From JBPOFM01 sp051252455 (GTDB lineage Bacteria; Bacteroidota; Bacteroidia; Flavobacteriales; Flavobacteriaceae), in assembly GCA_051252455.1 (NCBI GenBank), contig JBPOFM010000009.1:90941-154940 (forward strand): 64,000 bases of DNA, given 5' to 3'. The notes under the pieces are model-generated. The model was given only the letters and a program-made list of their open reading frames with translations, was not told where the DNA came from and did no database searches. The position numbers were made by a program, and so were the translations under genes. Shown here piece by piece: positions 43,645 through 52,799 of this stretch (the first letter of the stretch is position 1; each line of letters begins with the position of its first letter).

Positions 43645-46600
43645 ATGTCTATGAACAATTTTACCCAGAGTGGATGGCGAGCCGAATTTTGGCAGTCAAC
43701 TGCAAAATTACCATGTTGTAGCATTGAAAAATTTATGAAACATTTTAAAAGTATGAAGGCGTTAGCTTTTATCATGCTTTTTTTGTTTGGTATAGGCTCG
43801 GTGCTCGGACAATCATCGGAAAGAACAGAGTTCTTTAACAGATGTATTGATGACTTACCGCAAGGGCTATCAGTAGAAATGGTGGAAGCCGCCTACGCAG
43901 GAATATGTGAGGGTTCTGATATTTCAGTAACAAAATTACCTATTATTATAGGTGATAATTGTAATTGGGATGTAGAATATACTTACTACATAAAGTGTGG
44001 CGATTATGAAGATGAGTTTAAACTGCATTTTTTTGGTGGAGATAGAACTGCACCGGTGATAGATCCACTACCAGAATATACATTGATAGAATGCCCAGAG
44101 GAACCAATGTTCACTCAAGCGACTGCAACGGATAATTGCCGAGGCTCGGTGAGTTTAACTTACGTTGATTCAACGGCACCAGGCAATTGTGAAGGAGAGT
44201 ATTCCATCACCAGAACATGGACAGCAACGGATGGTTGTGGCAACAGTTCCACAGCATCACAGACCATTGAGGTTGAGGACAACACGGCACCGGTGATTGA
44301 TGCGTTACCAGAATACACTAAAATAGAGTGTCCAGCAGAACCAGAGTTCGCACAGGCCACCGCCAGCGATCTATGTAGTGAGGTAACACTGATTTACAAT
44401 GATGTGACCACGCCAGGCTCATGTATAGGAGCATATTCAGTCACCAGAACATGGACGGCAACGGATGCTTGTGGGAACAGTTCAACTGCCTCACAGACCA
44501 TTGAGGTTGAGGACGTCACAGCACCAGTTATCGATGCATTGCCAGAAACTTCAACGATTGAATGTCCAGCTTCACCAGAGTTCGCACAGGCAACCGCCAG
44601 TGATCTATGTAGTGAGATCACATTGATATACAATGATGTAACAACTCCAGGGGAATGTGAAGGAGAATACTCAATAACCAGAACATGGACGGCAACGGAC
44701 GATTGCGGCAACAGTTCCACTGCGTCACAGACCATTGAGGTTGAGGATATCACGGCACCGGTGATCGATGCATTGCCAGAAACTTCAACAATTGAATGCC
44801 CAGCTGCACCAGAATTCGCACAGGCAACCGCCAACGATCTATGTAGTGAGGTCACATTGACATACAACGATGTAACGACTCCGGGCGATTGTGAAGGAGA
44901 GTATGCAATCACCAGAACATGGACTGCAACGGACGATTGTGGCAACAGTTCAACTGCAACACAAACAATCAATGTTGAGGACAACACTGCACCGGTGATC
45001 GATGCATTGCCAGAGGTTTCAACTATTGACTGCCCAGCCATACCAGAATTCACACAGGCAACTGCCAGTGATGACTGTAGTGAAGTTACATTGACCTACC
45101 GTGATTTAAGAGATCCAACCAAGTGCGCTGGTAGATATTCAATCACCAGAACATGGACAGCAACAGATGCTTGTGGTAATAGCTCTACAGCTACACAGAC
45201 CATACGTGTTCAAGATGTTACTGCCCCTGTGATAGATCCATTGCCAGAAGAAATGACCCTTGAATGCCCAGCCACACCGCAATTTGCTGATGCAACTGCG
45301 ATGGATGCGTGTGATCAATCGGTCACTTTAACTTATAACGATGTAACAACACCAGGCGATTGCGAAGGAGAGTATTCCATCACCAGAACATGGACAGCGA
45401 CAGACGATTGCGGCAACAGTTCAACTGCTACACAAACAATCAATGTTGAGGACAACACTGCACCGGTTATCGACGCTTTGCCAGAGTATACTAAAATTGA
45501 ATGTCCAGCAGAACCAGAGTTTACACCGGCAACTGCCAGCGATCTATGCAGTGAGGTAACATTGACATATAATGATGTAACCACACCAGGCGAATGTGTA
45601 GGAGCATATACAGTTACCAGAACATGGACGGCAACGGATGCTTGTGGCAACAGTTCAACTGCGTCACAGACCATTGAGGTTGAGGATATCACGGCACCGG
45701 TTATTGATGCATTGCCAGAAACTTCAACGATTGAATGTCCAGCTGCACCAGAATTCGCACAGGCAACAGCCAGCGATCTATGTAGTGAGGTCACTTTAAC
45801 TTATAACGATGTAACGACACCGGGCGATTGTGAAGGAGAGTATTCCATCACCAGAACATGGACGGCAACGGACGATTGCGGCAACAGTTCAACCGCTACA
45901 CAAACAATCAATATTGAGGACAACACTGCACCGGTGATCGATGCATTGCCAGTGGTTTCAACTATTGACTGTCCAGCCATACCAGAATTCACACAGGCAA
46001 CTGCCAGTGATGACTGTAGTGAAGTTACATTGACCTACCGTGATTTAAGAGATCCAACCAAGTGCGCTGGTAGATATTCAATCACCAGAACATGGACAGC
46101 AACAGATGCTTGTGGTAATAGCTCTACAGCTACACAGACCATACGTGTTCAAGATGTTACTGCCCCTGTGATAGATCCATTGCCAGAAGAAATGACCCTT
46201 GAATGCCCAGCCACACCGCAATTTGCTGATGCAACTGCGATGGATGCGTGTGATCAATCAGTCACTTTAACTTACAACGATGTAACGACACCAGGCGATT
46301 GTGAAGGAGAGTATTCCATCACCAGAATATGGACGGCAACGGACGATTGTGGCAACAGTTCAACTGCTACACAAACAATCAATGTTGAGGACAACACTGC
46401 ACCGGTGATCGATGCATTGCCAGAGTATACTAAAATTGAATGTCCAGCAGAACCAGAGTTCGCACAGGCAACCGCTAGTGATCTATGTAGTGAGGTAACA
46501 CTGACCTATAATGATGTAACCACACCAGGTTCATGTGTAGGAGCGTATATAGTTACCAGAACATGGACAGCAACGGACGATTGCGGCAACAGTTCCACTG

Positions 46601-49600
46601 CGTCACAGACCATTGAGGTTGAGGATATCACGGCACCGGTTATTGATGCATTGCCAGAAACTTCAACGATTGAATGTCCGGCACAACCAGAATTCGCACA
46701 GGCAACCGCCAGCGATCTATGCAGTGAAGTAACATTGACTTACATTGATGTAACGACTCCGGGCGATTGTGAAGGTGAGTATTCCATCACCAGAACATGG
46801 ACGGCGACTGATGATTGTGGCAACAGTTCAACTGCTACACAAACAATAAATGTGGAAGACAACACTGCACCGGTTATTGATGCATTGCCAGAAACTTCAA
46901 CGATCGAATGTCCGGCACAACCAGAATTCGCACAGGCATCCGCCAGTGATCTATGTAGTGAGGTCACATTGACATACAATGATGTAACGACTCCGGGCGA
47001 GTGCGAAGGTGAGTATTCAATCACCAGAACATGGACGGCGACTGATGATTGTGGCAACAGTTCAACCGCTACACAAACAATCAATGTTGAGGACAACACT
47101 GCACCGGTTATCGATGCATTGCCAGAATACACTAAAATAGAGTGTCCAGCAGAACCAGAGTTCGCACAGGCAACCGCTAGTGATCTATGTAGTGAGGTAA
47201 CACTGACCTATAATGATGTAACCACACCAGGCGAATGTGTAGGGTCTTATACTGTTACCAGAACATGGACGGCAACGGACGATTGCGGCAACAGTTCCAC
47301 TGCGTCACAGACCATTGAGGTTGAGGATATCACGGCACCAGTTATCGATGCATTGCCAGAAACTTCAACGATCGAATGTCCGGCACAACCAGAATTCGCA
47401 CAGGCAACCGCCAGTGATCTATGTAGTGAGGTCACATTGACATACAATGATGCAACGACTCCGGGCGAGTGCGAAGGTGAGTATTCAATCACCAGAACAT
47501 GGACGGCGACTGATGATTGTGGCAACAGTTCAACTGCAACACAAACAATCAATGTTGAGGACAACACTGCACCGGTTATCGATGCATTGCCAGAAACTTC
47601 AACGATCGAATGTCCAGCAGAACCAGAGTTTGCACAGGCAACCGCTAATGATCTATGTAGTGAAGTAACATTGACTTACAATGATGTAACGACTCCGGGC
47701 GATTGTGAAGGAGAGTATTCCATCACCAGAACATGGACGGCAACAGATGACTGTGGTAACAGTTCAACTGCAACACAAACAATTAATGTGGAGGACAACA
47801 CTGCACCGGTTATCGATGCATTGCCAGAAGCTTCAACAATTGAATGTCCAGCTGCACCAGAGTTTGCACAGGCAACCGCCAGTGATCTATGCAGTGAAGT
47901 AACATTGACATACAATGATGTTACGACTCCAGGCAATTGTGAAGGTGAGTATTCCATCACCAGAACATGGACTGCAATGAACGCTTGTGGCAACAGTTCA
48001 ACTGCTACACAAACAATCAATGTTGAGGACAACACTGCACCGGTTATCGATGCATTGCCAGAATACACTAAAATAGAGTGTCCAGCAGAACCAGAGTTCG
48101 CACAGGCAACCGCTAGTGATCTATGTAGTGAGGTAACACTGACCTATAATGATGTAACCACACCAGGTTCATGTGTAGGAGCGTATATAGTTACCAGAAC
48201 ATGGACAGCAACGGACGATTGCGGCAACAGTTCCACTGCGTCACAGACCATTGAGGTTGAGGATATCACGGCACCGGTTATTGATGCATTGCCAGAAACT
48301 TCAACGATTGAATGTCCGGCACAACCAGAATTCGCACAGGCAACCGCCAGCGATATATGCAGTGAAGTAACATTGACTTACAACGATGTAACGACTCCAG
48401 GCGAGTGCGAAGGTGAGTATTCCATCACCAGAACATGGACTGCAACGGACGATTGTGGCAACAGTTCAACTGCTACACAAACAATCAATGTGGAGGACAA
48501 CATTGCACCGGTTATCGATGCATTGCCAGAAACTTCAACGATCGAATGTCCAGCAGAACCAGAGTTCGCACAGGCAACCGCCAGCGATCTATGCAGTGAG
48601 GTCACATTGACCTATAACGATGTAACGACTCCAGGCGAATGTGTAGGAGAGTATTCCATCACCAGAACATGGACGGCGACGGACGATTGTGGCAACAGTT
48701 CAACTGCAACACAAACAATCAATGTGGAGGACAACACTGCACCGGTTATCGATGCATTGCCAGAAACTTCAACAATTGAATGTCCAGCTGCACCAGAGTT
48801 TGCACAGGCAACCGCCAGTGATTTATGTAGTGAGGTCACATTGACATACAATGATGTTACGACTCCAGGCAATTGTGAAGGTGAGTATTCAATCACCAGA
48901 ACATGGACTGCAATGGACGCTTGTGGCAACAGTTCAACTGCTACACAAACAATCAATGTTGAGGACAACACTGCACCGGTTATCGATGCATTGCCAGAAA
49001 CTTCAACTATCGAATGTCCAGCAGAACCAGGGTTTGCACAGGCAACCGCCAGCGATCTATGCAGTGAGGTCACATTGACCTATAACGATGTAACGACTCC
49101 AGGCGAGTGTGAAGGAGAGTATTCCATCACCAGAACATGGACGGCGACTGATGATTGTGGCAACAGTTCAACTGCAACACAAACAATCAATGTTGAGGAC
49201 AACACTGCACCGGTTATCGATGCATTGCCAGAGTATACTAAAATTGAATGTCCAGCTGCACCAGAGTTCGCACAGGCAACCGCCAGCGATCTATGTAGTG
49301 AGGTAACACTGACCTATAATGATGTAACCACACCAGGTTCATGTGTAGGAGCGTATACAGTTACCAGAACATGGACAGCAACGGATGATTGTGGCAACAG
49401 TTCCACTGCGTCACAGACCATTGAGGTTGAGGATATCACGGCACCGGTTATTGATGCATTGCCAGAAACTTCAACGATTGAATGTCCGGCACAACCAGAA
49501 TTCGCACAGGCAACCGCCAGCGATATATGCAGTGAAGTAACATTGACTTACAACGATGTAACGACTCCAGGCGAGTGCGAAGGAGAGTATTCCATCACCA

Positions 49601-52161
49601 GAACATGGACAGCGACAGACGATTGTGGCAACAGTTCAACCGCTACACAAACAATCAATGTTGAGGACAACACTGCACCGGTTATCGATGCATTGCCAGA
49701 AACTTCAACGATCGAATGTCCGGCACAACCAGAATTCGCACAGGCAACCGCCAGTGATCTATGTAGTGAGGTCACATTAACATACAACGATGTAACGACT
49801 CCGGGCGATTGTGAAGGTGAGTATTCCATCACCAGAACATGGACGGCGACTGACGATTGTGGCAACAGTTCAACGGCAACGCAAACGATCAATGTTGAGG
49901 ATACAACTCCACCAGTACTTATAGGTAAATTACCTCAAGGTCAATCAGGAGTTAATGCGTGTTTAGCCGATGCTCCTGCACCTCCGACAGAAGAGGAAAT
50001 TGAGGCACTGTTCAGTGATACATGTAGTAACGTTACTGCTACTTTGAACATTGTTTCTCCACCGGAGAATAATGATTGTAAATGGTTCATACTATACAAC
50101 TTTACGATTCAAGATGACTGTGGTAACTTGGCATTACCTGTGAAAATATACCATAATGGTGGAGATCAAACACCTCCAGTGTTGACAGGTGTGATTCCTG
50201 CAGGTGTAACAGGATTGCAGTGCATGAGTGACAATCCAGGCGGGCCGTCTGCTGAAGAAATTGCTGCGCAGTTTACAGACAATTGTGGTAGTGTTTTTGT
50301 AGTAGCATTAGAGCCACAAATTGTTGGAGATGAATGTAAAGGATGGGAAGCTGTATATGAATATACCGTGGAAGACCAATGTGGAAATGAATTTCCAAAT
50401 GTTGTGATTATCAACAGTGGAATGGATACAATGCCTCCAGTATTGACTGGAAACATCCCAATGGGTATGAATTCAGTAGACCTTTGTGTAGATTCTGATT
50501 TAGGAGAACCTTCTGAAGAAGAAATTGCAGCACTATATACAGATAACTGTAGTGATGTGACTGTTACAAAAGTTGAGTTGAATAATAACTTCTCGGATTG
50601 TCAATGGATTAGAGTGTTTGAATATACTGCAATGGATGCTTGTGGTAACGCAGCTACACCAATCAAGGTGAATTACCAAGGCGGTGATGCTACAGGTCCA
50701 GTGATAACTTGTCCAGACGACGTCTTGATTTATGGTGATATGGAAGGTTCTGCGATAGGATCATTTGCTACATCGGTAGCGATTCCAGATAATATGCCAG
50801 AGGGTATAACTACCACATCGAATGTTTCGGGAGTACCATCAGGCGCTTTGATAACAGATGTTAGAGTTCAAGTAGGAGTTAATCATACTTGGGTTGGTGA
50901 TTTCATATTTATATTGACGGCACCAACAGGTGAGACTATTACTTTATTGGAACGTGCTGGTGCTCCTCCAGGAACTGTGGGTGACAGTAGTAATGCTTCT
51001 ATTGACGGAGCTGTAACCTTTACTGATAGTACGGTTATATTGGCAGAAGAAATGGGGAATACATTAGATACTAGTCAAGTAGTTTGCATAGATGATGGAA
51101 TTTGTGAATATGTGCCAAATGATGGAACTAGATTATTTGCAGATTTTATCGCAGACATGATAGCTAATGGTTCAAATCCTAATGGAGCATGGACCCTAAA
51201 TGTGTCAGATAATGCAGCAGCCGATACAGGTAGTTTAGGAAATTGGACTATTGAAATAGACTACATTGGGGAATCAAATAGTGATACATCTCCAGAAGTC
51301 ACTGGCTATACAACTGCAGTAGATGCGTGTGACGACAATCCAGATGTAACCTATTCTGATTCTGTGGTAGACACAGAAGATGGTGGTATGGTAATTACCA
51401 GAACATGGACTGCATCAGATAGCTGCAAAAATGAAAGTACATGTGTACAAATCATTACTGTGGTTGGTCAAGATAACCCGTTAGCTGATATAGCTTGTGG
51501 AAATGTAGTTAGCGGAAACACTTCAATTGATGGTGTAGATGTTCAAATTCCGTATTGTGAAACTGTAGATTCTCAACTCTTTGATACACCTGCCATCATT
51601 TATACCTATGTTGGTACGAATGAAGCGGTAAGATTCTCTACTTGTAGTGCCAATACCACTTATGATACTCGATTAGGAGTGTTCAGTAGTTTGGGTGCCA
51701 CCTATGAGGAGTGTGTCGCTGGTAATGATGATGCAGCCTGTACTCATAGCAACTTGCATTCTACAACGACCTTTTATGCGCAACAAGGTGTTACATATTA
51801 TATTTATGTGGCAGGATTCGCTGGAGATTCAGGACAATTTGAATTATCAGTCAATTGTGATCTTCCAAATCGTGATGATATAGCAGAAGATATTAAGTTA
51901 GATTTCGTTGCGTATCCTGTGCCATTTGATCATGTAGTGAGCATCAAATATAACTTCGAGTTTGATACCGATGTTAATATTGACGTACATGATACAAAAG
52001 GATTGCTTGTATTAAGTCAAGTGAATCAGAACTATAGAAGAAATAACGATCAAGTTACTAAACTAGACTTGTCTAGAGGTGGTGATCAAATATTCTATGT
52101 GACTATTACCACGAATAGAGGTAATGTGACTAAGAAGATTGTATCTTCTGGAAGAAAGTAA
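43645..52161 (+). CDS. Giant secreted HYR-like repeat protein with P-domain and T9SS sorting domain (putative adhesin)
   Basis: About 2,840 residues, the largest gene here. In order: an N-terminal extension and hydrophobic signal (MKALAFIMLFLFGIGSVLGQ); one Cys-containing domain; 25 tandem HYR-like repeats of 78-79 residues (44050-49908), each with four Cys (for example TIECPAEPEFAQATASDLCS, TRTWTATDDCGNSSTATQTI); three larger domains starting PPVL and ending in NGGD- or QGGD-type segments; a proprotein-convertase P-like domain at about 50700-51280 (VNHTWVGDFIFILTAPTGE); one degenerate HYR unit; a PPC-like domain (FYAQQGVTYYIYVAGFAGDS); and a C-terminal T9SS sorting domain (FVAYPVPFDHVVSIKYNFEF). 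It should be exported by T9SS and act in adhesion, gliding or matrix formation. Starts at 43618, 43645, 43651 and 43735 are all possible; 43735 begins directly at the signal peptide. Confidence 0.85.
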   Translation: MSMNNFTQSGWRAEFWQSTAKLPCCSIEKFMKHFKSMKALAFIMLFLFGIGSVLGQSSERTEFFNRCIDDLPQGLSVEMVEAAYAGICEGSDISVTKLPIIIGDNCNWDVEYTYYIKCGDYEDEFKLHFFGGDRTAPVIDPLPEYTLIECPEEPMFTQATATDNCRGSVSLTYVDSTAPGNCEGEYSITRTWTATDGCGNSSTASQTIEVEDNTAPVIDALPEYTKIECPAEPEFAQATASDLCSEVTLIYNDVTTPGSCIGAYSVTRTWTATDACGNSSTASQTIEVEDVTAPVIDALPETSTIECPASPEFAQATASDLCSEITLIYNDVTTPGECEGEYSITRTWTATDDCGNSSTASQTIEVEDITAPVIDALPETSTIECPAAPEFAQATANDLCSEVTLTYNDVTTPGDCEGEYAITRTWTATDDCGNSSTATQTINVEDNTAPVIDALPEVSTIDCPAIPEFTQATASDDCSEVTLTYRDLRDPTKCAGRYSITRTWTATDACGNSSTATQTIRVQDVTAPVIDPLPEEMTLECPATPQFADATAMDACDQSVTLTYNDVTTPGDCEGEYSITRTWTATDDCGNSSTATQTINVEDNTAPVIDALPEYTKIECPAEPEFTPATASDLCSEVTLTYNDVTTPGECVGAYTVTRTWTATDACGNSSTASQTIEVEDITAPVIDALPETSTIECPAAPEFAQATASDLCSEVTLTYNDVTTPGDCEGEYSITRTWTATDDCGNSSTATQTINIEDNTAPVIDALPVVSTIDCPAIPEFTQATASDDCSEVTLTYRDLRDPTKCAGRYSITRTWTATDACGNSSTATQTIRVQDVTAPVIDPLPEEMTLECPATPQFADATAMDACDQSVTLTYNDVTTPGDCEGEYSITRIWTATDDCGNSSTATQTINVEDNTAPVIDALPEYTKIECPAEPEFAQATASDLCSEVTLTYNDVTTPGSCVGAYIVTRTWTATDDCGNSSTASQTIEVEDITAPVIDALPETSTIECPAQPEFAQATASDLCSEVTLTYIDVTTPGDCEGEYSITRTWTATDDCGNSSTATQTINVEDNTAPVIDALPETSTIECPAQPEFAQASASDLCSEVTLTYNDVTTPGECEGEYSITRTWTATDDCGNSSTATQTINVEDNTAPVIDALPEYTKIECPAEPEFAQATASDLCSEVTLTYNDVTTPGECVGSYTVTRTWTATDDCGNSSTASQTIEVEDITAPVIDALPETSTIECPAQPEFAQATASDLCSEVTLTYNDATTPGECEGEYSITRTWTATDDCGNSSTATQTINVEDNTAPVIDALPETSTIECPAEPEFAQATANDLCSEVTLTYNDVTTPGDCEGEYSITRTWTATDDCGNSSTATQTINVEDNTAPVIDALPEASTIECPAAPEFAQATASDLCSEVTLTYNDVTTPGNCEGEYSITRTWTAMNACGNSSTATQTINVEDNTAPVIDALPEYTKIECPAEPEFAQATASDLCSEVTLTYNDVTTPGSCVGAYIVTRTWTATDDCGNSSTASQTIEVEDITAPVIDALPETSTIECPAQPEFAQATASDICSEVTLTYNDVTTPGECEGEYSITRTWTATDDCGNSSTATQTINVEDNIAPVIDALPETSTIECPAEPEFAQATASDLCSEVTLTYNDVTTPGECVGEYSITRTWTATDDCGNSSTATQTINVEDNTAPVIDALPETSTIECPAAPEFAQATASDLCSEVTLTYNDVTTPGNCEGEYSITRTWTAMDACGNSSTATQTINVEDNTAPVIDALPETSTIECPAEPGFAQATASDLCSEVTLTYNDVTTPGECEGEYSITRTWTATDDCGNSSTATQTINVEDNTAPVIDALPEYTKIECPAAPEFAQATASDLCSEVTLTYNDVTTPGSCVGAYTVTRTWTATDDCGNSSTASQTIEVEDITAPVIDALPETSTIECPAQPEFAQATASDICSEVTLTYNDVTTPGECEGEYSITRTWTATDDCGNSSTATQTINVEDNTAPVIDALPETSTIECPAQPEFAQATASDLCSEVTLTYNDVTTPGDCEGEYSITRTWTATDDCGNSSTATQTINVEDTTPPVLIGKLPQGQSGVNACLADAPAPPTEEEIEALFSDTCSNVTATLNIVSPPENNDCKWFILYNFTIQDDCGNLALPVKIYHNGGDQTPPVLTGVIPAGVTGLQCMSDNPGGPSAEEIAAQFTDNCGSVFVVALEPQIVGDECKGWEAVYEYTVEDQCGNEFPNVVIINSGMDTMPPVLTGNIPMGMNSVDLCVDSDLGEPSEEEIAALYTDNCSDVTVTKVELNNNFSDCQWIRVFEYTAMDACGNAATPIKVNYQGGDATGPVITCPDDVLIYGDMEGSAIGSFATSVAIPDNMPEGITTTSNVSGVPSGALITDVRVQVGVNHTWVGDFIFILTAPTGETITLLERAGAPPGTVGDSSNASIDGAVTFTDSTVILAEEMGNTLDTSQVVCIDDGICEYVPNDGTRLFADFIADMIANGSNPNGAWTLNVSDNAAADTGSLGNWTIEIDYIGESNSDTSPEVTGYTTAVDACDDNPDVTYSDSVVDTEDGGMVITRTWTASDSCKNESTCVQIITVVGQDNPLADIACGNVVSGNTSIDGVDVQIPYCETVDSQLFDTPAIIYTYVGTNEAVRFSTCSANTTYDTRLGVFSSLGATYEECVAGNDDAACTHSNLHSTTTFYAQQGVTYYIYVAGFAGDSGQFELSVNCDLPNRDDIAEDIKLDFVAYPVPFDHVVSIKYNFEFDTDVNIDVHDTKGLLVLSQVNQNYRRNNDQVTKLDLSRGGDQIFYVTITTNRGNVTKKIVSSGRK
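44050..49908 (+). repeat. Array of 25 tandem 234-bp repeats (three are 237 bp)
   Basis: The units start at 44050, 44287, 44521, 44755, 44989, 45223, 45460, 45694, 45928, 46162, 46399, 46633, 46867 and then every 234 bp to 49675. Units 1, 6 and 10 have one extra codon. Every unit keeps frame and begins APVID. Two main classes alternate: one with EYTKIEC and ending ASQTIEVED (units 2, 7, 11, 14, 18, 23), the other with ETSTIEC and ending ATQTINVED. Units 5-6 and 9-10 form a distinct pair (TYRDLRDPTKCAGRY, then PLPEEMTLECPATPQFADAT). Many units are nearly identical at the DNA level. Confidence 0.97.
44989..46866 (+). repeat. 939-bp segmental duplication within the array (units 5-8 copied as 9-12)
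   Basis: Units 5-8 (44989-45927) and 9-12 (45928-46866) correspond one to one at an offset of 939 bp, including the rare unit pair with TYRDLRDPTKCAGRY and PLPEEMTLECPATPQF. Stretches such as 45061-45120 and 46000-46059 are identical base for base. The copy must be recent, because synonymous sites have hardly diverged in the first half. Confidence 0.85.
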
Positions 52162-52190
52162 ATTAAATCCTTTCTGTAATTATTAATCTT

Positions 52191-52222
52191 AAAAGGCAGC
52201 TAGAAATAGCTGCCTTTTTTTT
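52191..52222 (+). terminator. Intrinsic terminator of the giant repeat protein gene
   Basis: AGGCAGCTA and TAGCTGCCT form a perfect 9-bp stem with a GAAA loop, followed by a run of eight T. It lies 30 nt after the stop codon. Confidence 0.92.
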
Positions 52223-52341
52223 ATTCAATATTAGAATTGATTATCCCATCAAAATCATTCTTTAATCATAACCCGTATGAAATTTAGATCTTTAAAAACA
52301 AGAAGAAATATGAATTTTAGGAAGAAATGTAAAGGTAGAAA

Positions 52342-52710
52342 TTAACTTGAAATTACAGTATGTGCCCAAGTAACGGCCTCTTTAAGCGTATTAAAAATTT
52401 CAAACGGCTTATTTAAAAACAACTTTTCAACTTCAGCATTGCTTTTCGCCTTAAAGTCTTTGGAAACGACAGCAAAACCAACCAGATTATCGATTTTCGA
52501 TGTTTCAAAATAAATAGCAGGATCTACAGCATAAGAATTTAATCTATGTGTAATGTAAACAAATTCTCTGTTGCTGTAATAAGTTTCAACAATATTCAAA
52601 AGAACATCATTATGTTCGGGAGTGATTGTCACACCTTCTTTCATGATAGTCACCATGTAACTGTCATAAATTTGAATATCGCAAAAATCGAATTTCAATT
52701 CATCCTCCAT
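52342..52710 (-). CDS. Small STAS/SpoIIAA-like protein of unknown function
   Basis: 122 residues, no signal peptide, predicted cytoplasmic. The pattern of alternating strands and helices (FCDIQIYDSYMVTIMKEGVT, LLNIVETYYSNREFVYITHR, LVGFAVVSKDFKAKSNAEVE, LFLNKPFEIFNTLKEAVTWA) resembles STAS/SEC14-like or SpoIIAA-like proteins found widely in Flavobacteriia, some of which bind lipids or act as anti-anti-sigma-like factors. No phosphorylatable Ser motif of a true SpoIIAA is clear. It lies alone between two terminators, so it is probably transcribed by itself. Confidence 0.65.
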   Translation of the reverse strand: MEDELKFDFCDIQIYDSYMVTIMKEGVTITPEHNDVLLNIVETYYSNREFVYITHRLNSYAVDPAIYFETSKIDNLVGFAVVSKDFKAKSNAEVEKLFLNKPFEIFNTLKEAVTWAHTVISS

Positions 52711-52748
52711 ATAATAAAATTACAAAATTAACCAACACCAAAATAAAA

Positions 52749-52775
52749 ATGACCTCTTAAAATTTAAGAGGTCAT
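52749..52775 (-). terminator. Intrinsic terminator of clpC
   Basis: ATGACCTCTTAAA and its inverted copy TTTAAGAGGTCAT form a long perfect hairpin; read on the minus strand it is followed by TTTTATTTT. It lies 24 nt after the clpC stop. Confidence 0.88.
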
Positions 52776-52799
52776 CTTTAACTGTAATTAGAAATTTAT

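Noticed and set aside
43482..43721. A 79-codon frame in the leader of the giant gene
   Set aside because: Overlaps the candidate starts of the giant gene in another frame, has no recognisable domain and unusual composition; better explained as untranslated leader.
44160..49892. Many long antisense reading frames (up to 219 codons) and alternative-frame ORFs across the repeat array
   Set aside because: They repeat with the same period as the sense units and translate to low-complexity periodic sequence; they exist only because the in-frame array lacks certain codons. No start context or independent conservation.
44050..49908. Regularly spaced repeats as a possible CRISPR or satellite array
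   Set aside because: The period is 234 bp, units are contiguous without spacers, and the frame is coding throughout.
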